NCBI GenBank assembly: GCA_037447655.1
Contig: JBBHKE010001462.1
Span: 62,001 to 126,000, forward strand
Direction of reading: 5' to 3'
Origin: Zygnema cylindricum
Lineage: Eukaryota > Streptophyta > Zygnematophyceae > Zygnematales > Zygnemataceae
DNA: 64,000 nucleotides
Shown: piece after piece, positions 1-11,212 of the stretch
How positions within the stretch are numbered: position 1 is the first letter of the stretch
Layout: the number at the start of each line of letters is the position of its first letter
Notes under the pieces: generated by a model
Database searches by the model: none
Told to the model about the DNA's origin: nothing
What the model saw: the letters and a program-made list of their open reading frames with translations, nothing else
Made by a program: the position numbers and the translations under genes

Positions 1-85
1 GGATGGTCACTGGTTTTGCCACAGATGTCGCGAGCTTCCGGTCGTGTTGGCCTGCTCCTTTGCCAACTAAAGAGCATAGGGGGGG

Positions 86-384
86 AATAAACCGACCTAA
101 CCATAACCAGCTAAGTCGTTGACCTTTCTTTTTTTTCCACCTTGCCTGTTGTTGTATTTATCCATTTTTCACTTTTACGTTTTATTTCATTCACAATATC
201 TTTCATCATTTGGGTTTAAGTGGAGCACAGCTGATGATATTGCATGCATCTTCACGTTGTTGTATTTATCCATTTTTCACTTTTACGTTTTATTTCATTC
301 ACAATATCTTTCATCATTTGGGTTTAAGTGGAGCACAGCTGATGATATTGCATGCATCTTCACGTTAGCTGACACATGCACGAG
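86..384. repeat. Direct repeat, left copy, with internal 108-bp tandem duplication
   Basis: The sequence starting with 'aataaaccgacctaac' recurs near 1747 with small differences, through the shared 'gtggagcacagctgatgata' block and a 'ctgacacatgcacga' end. In this left copy a 108-bp segment is tandemly duplicated (148-255 and 256-363) almost without change. A G-run lies immediately upstream (79-85), as a polypurine tract would before an LTR. The pair may be the terminal repeats of an unclassified retroelement, but no coding domain lies between them, so the class is open. Confidence 0.6.
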
Positions 385-479
385 AGGTGTCATGCCGCAT
401 CTCGTTGGTCATTTTAATTGTTTATATTTAGGTGTTAGGACGGGCAGCCGCCACACTAATTTATATTTGGGTGTTATTT

Positions 480-720
480 GGGTTTCGCAGGACCGTACGA
501 CGTGTACTGTACGACGTGTACTGTACGACCTATATTTCCCGTAATTCTCGTGATGATGATTTGGACCGTACTTGCTGTCCTACCGTATGACATATATTTT
601 CCGCGATTTCCGTTGACGGTGGATTCGATTATTTCGCGTCAACCGTACGACTTACGTTGACCGAAATTCCCGCGGCCACAAAATGGACCGTATCTACGGT
701 CTTGCCGTACCAGCTTTCAT
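480..720. repeat. Cluster of degenerate 'accgta' motifs
   Basis: The stretch repeats short words around 'ggaccgta' and 'ccgtacgac'. They include a 15-bp tandem repeat at about 490-530 and later copies near 565, 640 and 685. No protein-coding pattern is seen. It lies between the two direct repeats and may be the interior of the same unclassified element. Confidence 0.4.
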
Positions 721-1702
721 TTCCCGGATTATCCCCGACGACCTATTTTCGAATTCACGGCTGTACAAATAATCTATTGTACCTGCATCTCTCGAAATTG
801 CGGCGGACGACGAATTTGACCGTTTCGCGCGAAGGAGCATCTCGACCGTGTACGCAAAAGTATGCAATTTTTGAATTATGACATCTGGACCGTTGACGCA
901 AGTGAAAGACAAATCGAATGTCAGTTCTGACGCCGCAACGCGATTGGACCATTCCAAGTCGTGAACCATTTGGAGGTTCACGCGTTCACATGTAGATAGG
1001 AAGGGTTTTAATCCGTAAGTTATAGATTCTGTAACGTAGGGCATAGGATTTCGGCCTCCTATTGGATGAATCCAAACTAGACGTAAATACTTACATAGCA
1101 CGCTGTACTCTGATTGGCCTGTTTTCGCTAGGCGTAGTTTTTGTTACTTAGTTCATTTTAGATTATTTCCTGGTCATAATTTTCAAGTGCACGAATTATT
1201 TATTGTTTTATTTTCAGTATTGAGGATTTTCTGCAACCATCTTTTTATTTGTAAAATTGCCCGGACAGCTTAGAGGCGATTTTCCGCCTTAGCGTGAAGC
1301 GTCTAATTTTCTATTACATTATCAATATCTATTAAAGCCTTACATATTAATCTATACGCTTTCGGCCAAGACCTATACGGTTTCCTTTCAACTCTTTTCA
1401 TCCGCTTGAGTGGATTTCAATTGCGTTCACACAACACAAACTTCTTTTCCCGGCTGTGGCCGAACTTTAATTAGTGTGGAAGTTGCATGTTGGGATAATC
1501 GTTTTGTTGTTGTTATTTTTTGTGATTGTGTATTTATTTATATTTGGCTTATGCGCATCTTTGGGTTTGGTTATCTCAAACCTCATAAGTGTTTGGCATA
1601 TTCTCGTTTTCAGTCTTTGTTTGTCTTTCTCGGTGGTTTATATTTGATTTACTTTCTTTAAGTATAAAATCAGATCATCTTCGATAAGATAACTCCTGCA
1701 AG
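721..1702. other. Non-coding stretch, nothing recognised
   Basis: No conserved coding frame, tRNA or structured repeat was recognised. The short open frames here have no recognisable domain. Confidence 0.5.
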
Positions 1703-1705
1703 GAA

Positions 1706-1714
1706 TATAAATAG
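1706..1714 (+). promoter_or_regulatory. TATA-box-like sequence
   Basis: A 'tataaatag' sequence lies about 40 bp upstream of the right direct-repeat copy. It matches a plant TATA box and would place a start site near the repeat. There is no independent evidence of transcription. Confidence 0.3.
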
Positions 1715-1746
1715 ACCGTGGGGCCTAGTGGCCATCCATCGGCTTG

Positions 1747-1938
1747 GTAAATAAACAGACCTAACGATAACCAGCTAAATCGTTGACCTTTCTTTTTCTT
1801 CCACCTTGCCTGTTGTTGTTTTTATCCATTTTTCACTTTTACGTTTTATTTCATTCACAATATCTTTCATAATTTGGTTTTAAGTGGAGCACAGCTGATG
1901 ATATTGTTTGCATCTTCACGTTATCTGACACATGCACG
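1747..1938. repeat. Direct repeat, right copy
   Basis: This single-copy version of the repeat at 86-384 lacks the 108-bp internal duplication. It ends just before the truncated LTR of copia element A begins, so A appears to have landed next to or inside this repeat. Confidence 0.6.
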
Positions 1939-1952
1939 ACAACTGTGAAGCT

Positions 1953-2664
1953 TGAATTAATTCATTTAACTAAAACTATAGATGTTGCGCATGGATACAA
2001 TTTTTTAAAGTATGGAGTACGATATGGTTACGAAACGGATACCGACATTTTGTTTCGATAGCGAAAAAAATATCACGCAACGATTTATGACGGCTACGAT
2101 TAAAACCCGGTTTTGATCGGACGGCCGCGAAGGATGCCGAGATCGCGAAATAGGATTTTGGCGATTTTCAGTCACCACCTCATCGATTGACACGTGGCAC
2201 AACCAGATTAGATTAAGGCATCTCTGGGGATTACATGATCGAATCCAGATATGACATATGTCGACTGGTTGGCCATGTCGTACAATGGCCGTACAGAAAG
2301 TACACCGACACCTGTACCTTTCTATACGACACAATATTTTGATTAGTGTCGTACTTCAATTAATAGAGTTTTAGAGAGAGATAGGACTTATGAAAATTTG
2401 GTATATAGGACCCTCTCTCCTAGAGAGCATGTGTGCAAAAGGTCAACTTTGACCCTCCATAAGTTACTACTCAGGGGAGAAAATTCAGAGATTCTTTTTG
2501 CTATCGACTTAGGGGAGTATTGCCTTCACAAGGGTAGAGATGGTATGAGTTTTTGTTTTCCAGGGTGGTAGTTATTTTTGTTGAAACACAAAGGGGTCAG
2601 GGTTATCCTAGAGGCTTCGTGTGAGCTACTTACTCTGAGGGCCAATGGAGGTCTCAGAGTTGCA
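1953..2664 (+). repeat. Truncated 5' LTR of element A
   Basis: It aligns over its length with the 3' two-thirds of the LTRs at 6030-7077, 11213-12271 and 38694-39749, and ends in the shared 'ctcagagttgca'. The first ~300 bp of the LTR are missing, including the tRNA-like module present in the complete copies. The internal region follows with 'cgttatgggcccacc', which does not resemble the usual plant initiator-Met primer-binding site. Confidence 0.8.
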
Positions 2665-2728
2665 CGTTATGGGCCCACCCTCTAGGGTGCCCATCTTTAA
2701 TGGAACAGGCTTTATATACTAGGAGAGT

Positions 2729-5705
2729 ATGATGACAGGAGCTCTATGTGAGAAAAGGTTTTGGGGAATTGTGAGTGGACGGGTGAGGCGTCCTATCAAT
2801 TTTGGGATCCCTCCAGGGTTTACTGGAAGCAGATTCACCAAAGATGTAGATCCATCTCCAACGGAAGAGACAAAGGAATGGGAGGTGGTGGACAAAAGAA
2901 AGGAGAAAGAGAGAGTCATACCAATAGCAACAAGTTCGGCATTCATGTCACCTATTCCGTGGAACGAGGAGAATGATTCTGATACCTCAGACTACAACAA
3001 TATGGCGGCAAAACACTTCATTCTCCGCCATCTTACTCAAGGGCTTGCATCTCCTCATTTGCAGGTGGAATGGGCATCCGATTTGTGAATAACTTTCATA
3101 GAGATGTACCGGAGTAGTATTATTCAACAACAGCAATTGGCTGATCAAAAGATAGATGCATATGTATACAAAGGGGGAAAAATGTTGGACTTTTGTAATG
3201 AGCTTGCCACCCTTTTTATGGAACTAGAGAGTGCTGGTTAAGTAGAAATAGAAAAGATGAAGGTTAACTGTTTGCTCATGAAGTTACCCGAGGACCATGA
3301 AAACATAGTCAACAATGTGCAAGATTTGCCGGATTCCAGGTGGATCTAGAATTCTGTGGTAGGGAATTTCTCGTCCGAGACAATACAATTAAGATGCAAA
3401 GGGGAGGGAAGAGTGGACAAGCTTTGGCAACAAGAACCGATTGGAGGAGCAAGGATATCAAAAAATCAGCTAAAAACTATGAAGGAAAGGACAAAAAAAT
3501 CAGTCCGATGAATCTCGACCGAGGGTCTCTAAGGGGTTGTGTCACTTTTGCAAGAAACCATGACACTATATGGCAAAGTCTACTAAGCTAACCTAGCTTC
3601 AATTAAAGGAGGGGTAGACCGGTGGGCCCCTGAGAGGAAATAAAAAGGCCCTTGTGACACAGGTACATGAGGCAGAATCCGAGAACAAGGACGATGAGCT
3701 CCAATTAGATGAGGAGTTGGAGGCGAAAAATGAGGTCGAAATTCCACGAAGGAAGAAATTAGCTTTCGGTGGATTGAAAGGTGAAGCAGGCTGGATTGTA
3801 GACTCTGTTGCATCCATGCACATGTGTAAGGATAAACACCTGTTCACTAAAATAAGAAAGATTCCCACCGTAGAGATAGAGTACAGGATAGGAGGATAGT
3901 CACTACTCTTGTAAGGTTGGCAGATCTAAAAGTGTCAGTAAAAGGAAAGACATCCATAGTTACATTCTCCGATGTATTGTTTATTTCGGAGCTGAACAAA
4001 AACCTCATCTCTACATGTGTATTATATGATAAAGGTTTTGATAGTATTACTAGGAAAGGAGTCTTTACTTCTAGTTTTGTAGAGGAAGTTTATTTCACTG
4101 CTAAAAAAGTAGCCAAGGGATGTTTAGGCTGAATTTAAGCAATGAATAGAAGAAACTTTATTATGCTGGAGTTCATGATTTAATGTTGTGGCAAAAGAGA
4201 CTAGGGCATGTGAATCTAGATAAGTTAAGATAGATGAAAAAGATGAGAGTAGTGGAAGGGATTCACTTCATTGAGAGTGAGAATCTTAGTGATTGTAGTG
4301 GATGTGCTCAAGGTAAAGCACACAGGTTACCCTTCCCAAAAACTACCACCTATAAGGGAGAAAAGATTATAGATTTAGTACACAGATATTTGGGGACTGG
4401 CCAAAGTGCCCTCACCGGGGGGGAAGAGATTTATGATGACTATCACCGATGATTGGTCTCGATATTCTAGTGTGTATTTTTTGTAAAATAAGTCAGATGC
4501 TCAAGAATGTTTTAGACAATATAAAGCATGGAGTGAAAACTACATTAAACCTTAATCAAGAGCGTAAGGAGTGACAATGGTGGAGAGTATACCTCTAACC
4601 AGTTTTAGGATTTTCTAAGGGAAGATGGAGACCAACACCAAAAGACAGTTCCAAAAAACACGGAACAAAATGGTGTAGCTGAAAACTAAAGAGGACACTA
4701 AGTGATAGTGCTAGAAGTATGTTGTCGGACAAGAAGATAGGAAAAAGGTTTTGGGTGGAAGCAATGAACTGTGCTAATTACTTCAAAAATAAAGTTATTA
4801 CTTCAGCGATAAAAGGCCAAACACCTTATGAGAGATGGACTAGTAGGAAACCAGACATATCTCACTTAAAGGTTTTCGGCAATCAAGTGTTCACTCTGGA
4901 TACATATCAGTCTAACTGAAAGCTAGATCCTAAAGGAAAACCAGGGTACTTGTTAGGATATGATGAGGATGTCAAAGGATACGGAGTTTATGATCTAAAT
5001 AGGGAATATATAATCTTAGTAAAGCACCAAGTAGTTATGGATGAAGGAAAGTCTGTGGATCCCTTCAAGTATACAAAGCTAGTAAAAATCAGATTTGAGT
5101 CAGAAAAATTTCGATGACTTTGAGCTTCCTAACTTTCCAAGTTTCAAACAAGATGACATTCTTGCAGGTACAAATCCGAGCGAGAATGACTCAGGTGCGA
5201 AAACTCCAGTGACAATTCCACCGTAAGCGGAAGACGTGATGGAAAATGACTTGGAATCAAAGGACACGGGAGAAGCGGAGATTGTTCGAAAGAACCCACG
5301 TTAACCATTAATTCATGCCGTAGATTTTGAGGGGGGGAGGAGAAGTAGCAAAAGGTTGCAAGAAAAATAGACTAATAACAAGGTAACAAAACTCTCTCAT
5401 GCGGATGAACCTCAAACTTATGGAGAGGCGATGAATTGTCTATAAAGGAACCGGTGGAAGACACCTATTAATGAGGAAATAGCCTCAATCATGGCAGGCG
5501 ATACTTGGGAGCTTGTGGATTGTCCACCTAACCGAAAACCAATCATGTGTAAGTGAGTGTTCAAATTGAAACTGAACTCAAATAACACTATTGAGCGCCA
5601 CAAGGCCTGGTTTGTGGCCAAAGAATTTACACAGAAAGAGGCAATTAACTACGAGGAAACCTTTTCCTTGGTCGTCAGATTTCCTTTCGTCCGCATACTT
5701 CTTAG
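2729..5705 (+). pseudogene. copia gag-pol pseudogene, element A
   Basis: Gag begins at the Met-Met of a start shared with the other two gag starts of this family (5965 minus, 59226 plus). The gag frame is broken by a TGA at 3086-3088, and the same codon is also a stop in element B. Recognisable further on are a protease region near 3790 ('GWIVDSVAS', with the catalytic D-S/T-G changed to DSV), a GAG-pre-integrase zinc region at about 4190-4330, an integrase core with an SDNGGEY-like motif near 4567-4590, and the N-terminal part of RT at about 5430-5700. Several frameshifts and stops separate these pieces, so no functional polyprotein could be made. Confidence 0.85.
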
Positions 5706-5715
5706 NNNNNNNNNN
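5706..5715. other. Assembly gap (10 N)
   Basis: Ten Ns stand for a gap of unknown true size. Element A stops on its left side in the middle of RT. The sequence on its right is in the opposite orientation, so the order and orientation across this point are not secure. Confidence 0.95.
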
Positions 5716-5965
5716 TTTTCCATTTGAAACTGGGAGATATTGAATGACGAGTCCCCTCGTTTAAGTCTCTAAGAAAAACGATAGGTGAGTGCCCTCAGAA
5801 CGGAAATATCCCCACTTCCACCAGTCTCTAAAACAAACGGTACCACCGACAATGAAGACGACTTTCTGTTTCCCCAGTTCCAATAGTATCTCCGAAGCAC
5901 ACTCGACGAATACGTCCACTCATTATTCCCCAAAACCTTTTCTCACATAGAGCTCCTGTCATCAT
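5716..5965 (-). pseudogene. copia gag N-terminal fragment
   Basis: The first residues match the gag start of element A almost exactly (Met-Met-Thr-Gly-Ala-Leu-Cys-Glu-Lys). Similarity fades after about 20 codons, where the sequence differs from the other copies and contains stops. The fragment is cut off by the gap. Confidence 0.65.
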
Positions 5966-6029
5966 ACTTTCCTAGTATATGAAGCCAGCTCCATTGAATA
6001 TGGGCACCCTAGATGATAGGCCCATAACT

Positions 6030-7077
6030 TGCAACTCTGAGACCTCCATAGGACCTCAGAGTAAGCAGCTCACACGAAGCCTCTATGATAACCTTGACCC
6101 CTTTGTCTTTCAGCAGAAGTAACAGCCACCATGGCAAACAAAATCTCTGACCACCTTCACCCCTATAAAGGCAAGACTCCCGTGAGTGGATAGCAAAAAG
6201 AATCTCTGAATTTGCTCCCCTGAGCAGTAAGTTATAGAGGGTCAAAGTTTACCTTTTGTACAAAAGCTCTTTGGGAGAGAGGGTCATATCTACCAATTTT
6301 TCTAAGTCCTATCTCTCTCACAAACTCTATCTAGTGGTGTACGGCACCAATCATATTACACTGTTGTACATTAAAGTACAGCTGCCGGTGTACTTTGTGT
6401 ACGGAATTTGCACGACATGGCCTAAATGTCGACACATGTCATATCCGGATTTGGTCCTGTAATTCCCGAAGATGCCGCGATCCAACGTAATCGTGCCACG
6501 TGTCATCTGATGTGGTGATGAATACAAACCAGCGAGAATCTCTTCCGCGATCTCGGCTTTCTTTTCGGCCGTCCGATTGAATGCAAATTTCAATCGTAGC
6601 CGTCATAAATGCTTGTGCTGTATTTGTTTCGTAAAAGAAACAAAATGCGTGGTACTTGTTTCTTGTCCATACCGAAATCCGTAAGTTTACATAACAGGAT
6701 GTATGTAACCGTAAAAATCCGCCGTTAAATTAATTTTCCTACGTGGTAACATTTAAATAAATATCAAACCCAATAGTATGTATCGTAACTTCTAGACTTA
6801 ACGGCTAAAGCTACCGGCTACCGGCGATCTGACGGTCGGCAGGTACCAGGATCAAATCCTGTTACCGACATACACCTTTTAGTAAATAAATTTACTAATC
6901 TATTTCTGTAAACCTCTGGATAGCCTAGGTAGCCATGGCTGTAGATTTCTCTCCAACTTCTTAGTGACTGCAACAAGTGTGGCAGTTGGAGAGAGAAGTT
7001 AAAGGCAGACTTTCTCGTTATCTTTCTATATTCCAATTTAGACCTAGAAAATAATTAAATATCCATCGATTTATACA
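6030..7077 (-). repeat. Copia LTR, minus orientation
   Basis: About 1,048 bp with TG...CA ends when read on the minus strand, beginning 'tgtataaatcgatgg' at 7077. It aligns end to end with the solo LTR at 38694-39749 and with the LTR at 11213-12271. Confidence 0.85.
6795..6880 (+). other. tRNA-like module, antisense to its LTR
   Basis: On the strand opposite to the LTR, 'aacggctaaagctaccgg' resembles a D-arm/A box. It is followed by 'aggatcaaatcctg', a B-box-like hairpin differing from GGTTCGAATCC at two positions, and a T4 run at 6877-6880. The same order occurs in five other LTR copies in the window. A complete cloverleaf is not evident, so this is a tRNA-related sequence rather than a tRNA gene call. 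Confidence 0.5.
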
Positions 7078-7083
7078 AGAAGG

Positions 7084-7894
7084 AGACGGCCACACCAATA
7101 GCAACTGGTTTGGCATTCATGTCAACTATTCCGAGGAACGAGGGGAATGATACTCATACCTGGGACTTCAAAAATATAGCGGCAAAGCACTTCATCCTCC
7201 GCCATCTTACTCAAAGACTTGCATGTCCTCATTTGCAGGTAGAAAGGGCATCCGATCTTTGAATGGCTCTTATAGAGATGTACCAAAGTGTTACGATTCA
7301 GCAACAACAGTTGGTTGATCAAAAGTTAAGGAGTACGTATACAAAGGGGGGAAGATGTTGGATTTTTGCAATGAGCTTGCTACACTTTTCATGGAGCTAG
7401 AGAGTGCTAGAAAATATTTTAGTGAAAAAGAAAAGGTTAACTGTCTACTGATGAAGTTACCCGATGAGTTCGAGAACATAGTGAACCGTGTGAAGGACTT
7501 GCCGGACTCAAGGTGGATATGGAACTCAGTGGTAGGAATGATTCTCGTTCGGGAGAATACAATTGAGATCCGAAGGGGAGGAAAGAGTGGGCAAGCCTTG
7601 GCAGCTGGGACCGACTGGAGGAACAAGGATTCTCGGAGACCGGTCGGAAATTACGGAGGGGGGGAGCAGAAAAATCAGACCGACGAGTTCAGACCAAGGG
7701 CTCCCAAGGGTTTATGTCATTTCTGTAAGAAACCAGGGCACTATATGGCGGAGTGCACTAAACTAACCGAGCTTCGGTTAAAGGAGGGGCAGACCGGTGG
7801 AACCCCGAGAGGAAAGAAAAAGGCCCTTGTGACACAAGTACATGAGGTGGAATCCGAAGACGAGGACGATGAGATCCTATTGGATGAGGAGTAG
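7084..7894 (+). pseudogene. copia gag fragment, element B
   Basis: Capsid-like sequence is followed by one CX2CX4HX4C zinc knuckle (CHFCKKPGHYMAEC, about 7713-7754), the nucleic-acid-binding motif of copia Gag. An acidic stretch follows, then a premature TAG at 7892-7894. A TGA at 7260-7262 also breaks the frame and is shared with element A. From 7355 the frame is open for 179 codons. Confidence 0.8.
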
Positions 7895-7947
7895 GAAGCG
7901 ACAAACGAGGTAGAAATTCCACGAAAGCAAAAATGTGCTTTCGGTGG

Positions 7948-8300
7948 ATTGAAAGGTGAAGCAGGTTGGATTGTAGATTCAGGTGCCTCCATGCATATGT
8001 GTAACGATAAACACCTGTTCACTAAGATATGAAAGATTCCCACCGTAGAGATAGAGTAAATAGATGTGAGGATAGTCACTACTACTCTTGTAGGATCGTT
8101 AGATGTGAAAGTGTTGGTAGAACGAAAGACATCCATAGTTACATTCTCCGATGTATTGTTTATTCCATAGCTGAACAAAAACCTCATCTCTACGTCTGTA
8201 TTACATGATAAGGGTTTTGATACTAGCACTAGGAAAGGAGTCTTTACTGCTAGTTTTGAGGAGGAAGTTTATTTCACCGCTGAAAAAGGTAGCCAAGGGA
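7948..8300 (+). pseudogene. copia protease fragment, element B
   Basis: The sequence 'GWIVDSGASMHMC' contains the D-S-G catalytic signature of copia aspartic proteases, intact here but altered in element A. The frame is then interrupted near 8031 and 8058 by stops, before the pre-integrase region starts at 8300. Confidence 0.7.
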
Positions 8301-9545
8301 TGTTTAGGCTGATTTTAAGCAATGAAAAGAAGAAACTTTATCATGGTGGTGTTCAAGATATAATGATATGGCATAAGCGGCTTCGGCATGTGAATCTAGA
8401 TAAGCTAAGAGAGATGAAAAATATGGGAGTGGTGGAAGGAATTCAGTTTAGTGAGAGTGAGATTATAAGTGATTCTAGTGGATGTGCTCGAGGTAAAGCA
8501 CACAGATTGCCCTTTCCCAAAACAACCACCTATAGGGGAGAAAAAATTCTAGATTTAGTACACACAGATATTTGGGGACCGGCCAAAGTGCCTTCACCGG
8601 GGGGGGAAGAGATTTATGATGACTATCACTGATGATTGGTCTCGGTATTCCAAGGTGTATTTTTTGAAAAACAAGTCAGAAGCTCAGGATTGTTTTAGAC
8701 AATATAAAACATGTAGCGAAAAACTCCATGAAACTCCAATCAAGATAGTAAGGAGTGACAATGGTGGAGAGTATACTTCTAACCAGTTTGAGGATTTTCT
8801 AAGGGAAGATGGAGTCCAACACCAAAAGACAGTTCAAAAAAACCCAGAACAGAATGGGGTAGCTGAAAGATTAAATAGGACACTAAGTGATAGTGCTAGA
8901 AGTATATTGTCGGACAAGAAGATAGGAAAAAGGTTTTTGGCCGAAGCAATGAACTATGCTAATTACCACTAAAGTAGAGTTATTACTTCAGCTAAAAAAG
9001 ATCAAACACCTTATGAGAGATGGACACGCCGGAAACCAAACATATCCCACTTAAAGGTTTTCGGCAGTGAAGTATTCAATCTAGATACAGATCGGTCTAA
9101 TTGGAAGCTACATCCTAAAGGAAAACCGGGATACTTATTAGGATATGATGAGGATGTTAAAGGATATAGAGTTTATGATCTAAAAAGGGAAGATATAATC
9201 TTAGTAAAGCATCTAGTAGTTATGGATGAAGGAAAGTCTGTGGATCTCTTCAAGTATACAAAGTCAGTAAAAATCATATTTGAGTCAAAAAATTCCGATG
9301 ACTTTGAACTTCCTAACTATCCAGGTTTTAGAGAAGATGACATTCTTGCAAGTACAAATCAGACCGAAAAGGACTTGGCTGGAGAAACTCCAGTGACAAC
9401 TCTACCCGAAGCGGAAGACGTGATAGAAATTGATTCGGAATCAAGGGATAGGGGAGAAGCCGAGATTGTTCGAAAGAACCCACGAGAACCATCTATTCCG
9501 GCCATTGATTTTGAAGGGGGGAGGAGAAGTAGTAAAAGATTATAA
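8300..9545 (+). pseudogene. copia integrase region, element B
   Basis: GAG-pre-integrase with an H...H...C...C-type zinc region (IWHKRLRHV to SSGCARGKAH) is followed by the DDE core. The first Asp is in 'VHTDIWGPAK', the second in 'SDNGGEYTS' and the Glu in 'PEQNGVAER'. A run of eight G at about 8599-8606 puts the core out of frame, where element A has seven and keeps frame. A further stop lies at 8970-8972. The tail at 9222-9545 is the acidic linker before RT. Confidence 0.8.
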
Positions 9546-9611
9546 GAAAAACAGGTTAATAACAAGGTAACAAAACTATCTCATCAAGATGAACCTCAAA
9601 CTTATGGAGAG

Positions 9612-10436
9612 GTGATGACTTGTCCAGAAAGGAACCGGTGGAAGACAACCATTAATGAGGAGATGGCCTCAATTATGGCAGCCGATACTTGGGAGCTAGT
9701 GGTCTGTCCACCGAACCGAAAACCAATCAGTTGTAAGTGGGTTTTCAAATTAAAACTGAACCCGGATAACAACATTGAGCGTTACAAAGCCCGATTAGTG
9801 GCAAAAGGATTTACACAGAAAGAAGGAATCGACTACGAGGAAACCTTTGCCCCGGAAATCAGATTTCCCTCGGTCCGTATACTTCTCAGTCTCGCAACAG
9901 CGGAAGACATGGAGGTGCACCAGATGGACATTAAGACAGCCTTTTTGCATGGAGAATTGGAAGGGGAGATCTTCATACGACAACCCGAATGATTTGTGGA
10001 GGAAAGAGAGGAGAGTAAAGTATGCCGGCTGATTAAATCCCTTTACGCTTTGAAACAGGCGCCTCGACAGTGGAATAAAAAGCTTGATGAGTTTCTTACC
10101 GGTCTGGGATATATCCGGATCAGCTCAGATCACTCAATCTATGTCTTTGAATATGAGGAAGGTGTTATGTTTATTGCAATTTATGTTGATGATTTTCTTG
10201 TTTCAAGTAAATCAATGGAAAAAATTAGTAAACTAAACACTGATCTTAATGGGAGATTTGAAATGAAGGATATGGGAGAAGCAAAATATATTTTGGGAAT
10301 TCAAGTAGAAAGAGACCGAGAAAGAAAGATTATAAGATTGACTCAAAAGGAAGCAATAGGGAACATGCTGGAAAAATTTCAGATGGATAAAGCTAATAGT
10401 TGTACAACTCCAATGGAGTTAAAGAAAGGAAGTTAG
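9612..10436 (+). pseudogene. copia reverse transcriptase, element B
   Basis: The copia RT runs from 'WELVVCPPNRKPISCKWVFK' through 'VHQMDIKTAFLHGEL' to the catalytic 'IYVDDFLVS' (about 10175-10203). One TGA at 9990-9992 splits it in two otherwise same-register pieces. The end of the domain is disrupted after 10434 by an unrelated insert. Confidence 0.85.
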
Positions 10437-10500
10437 AGGCAGGCTGTCAATATCTACTATTTTGCTTTTTATTTTGCAATCTCTAGACCTAGAAAATACT
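10433..10500 (+). repeat. Insert carrying an inverted LTR fragment
   Basis: Between RT and RNase H the family linker is replaced by an AT-rich segment ending 'gacctagaaaatactt' (about 10486-10501). That word is the reverse complement of a 16-bp word near the 5' end of the element's own LTR. Confidence 0.45.
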
Positions 10501-11190
10501 TGAATTCCAACAAGAAGTTCATGCAGACTATTCCTTACAGGCAAGTAGTGAGAAGTCTAATATATTTTATGCTTTGTACCCGTCCGGATTTAGCTGTATA
10601 TGCAGAAGTGCTGAGCAGAAGTCTAAATGATCCCACTAAGAGGGATTGGGAGGCAGCTAAGAGAGTCCTTAGATATTTGATAGGAATTAGGGATCTATGG
10701 TTGCATTTGGGTGGGGAGAATACTGACATCAATACTTGGAGTGATGCCAGTTATGGTGATGCTCCGATGAGGAGATGCACTTCTGGATATGTATTATATG
10801 TGGGTGATGGGGCTTGCTGTTGGAGTAGCAAATAGCACATGGTTATTGCTCAATCCACCATGGAGGCTGAGTATATGGCCTCTTGCTCTGCTAAAAAAAA
10901 ATAGATGTGGGTCAATTCTTTGCTTGGTGAGCTTGGTCACCTTAAAAGTGGTGTGCATAATTTTTTTGTGTGATAATCAGGCAGCAATCGCTATTTTTGC
11001 CAATCCTAAACATCATTTTAAAGACAAACACATGGACATTAGACTCAGCTTTGTTAGAGAGAAAGTAGAAAACAAAATAATCAGTTTAGAGTACTGACTA
11101 GATAGCGAGATGGTAGCAGATATGATGACCAAACCTGTGCCTTCCCCTAAGTTAATTTTCTGCACGGAGAAGTGTGGTCTAAAATTTAAG
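10500..11190 (+). pseudogene. copia RNase H region, element B
   Basis: It carries the family RNase H signatures: 'WSDASYGDAP' with the first catalytic Asp, 'STMEAEYMA' with the Glu, and 'DNQAAI' with a later Asp. Stops at about 10833 and 10900, and a small frame break near 10970, disable it. It ends just before the polypurine tract. Confidence 0.8.
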
Positions 11191-11212
11191 ATTGACTAGA
11201 AGATAAGGGGAG

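Larger units (their letters stand above)
1953..5705 (+). mobile_element. Degenerate Ty1/copia element A (5' LTR to reverse transcriptase), cut by assembly gap
   Basis: The order is 5'-truncated LTR (1953-2664), leader, gag, protease, GAG-pre-integrase, integrase and the start of reverse transcriptase, which is the copia order (integrase before RT). It stops at the run of Ns. The closest relative in the window is element B. Many in-frame stops and indels make A non-autonomous. Confidence 0.85.
5716..7077 (-). mobile_element. 5' end of a minus-strand copia element (LTR plus gag start)
   Basis: Read on the minus strand, this is a complete LTR (7077 down to 6030) followed by the family leader and a gag start at 5965, running into the gap. 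The LTR's outer end at 7077 directly abuts gag sequence of element B. This is what an insertion of the minus-strand element into B would give, with the rest lost in the gap. A misassembly is the alternative. Confidence 0.75.
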
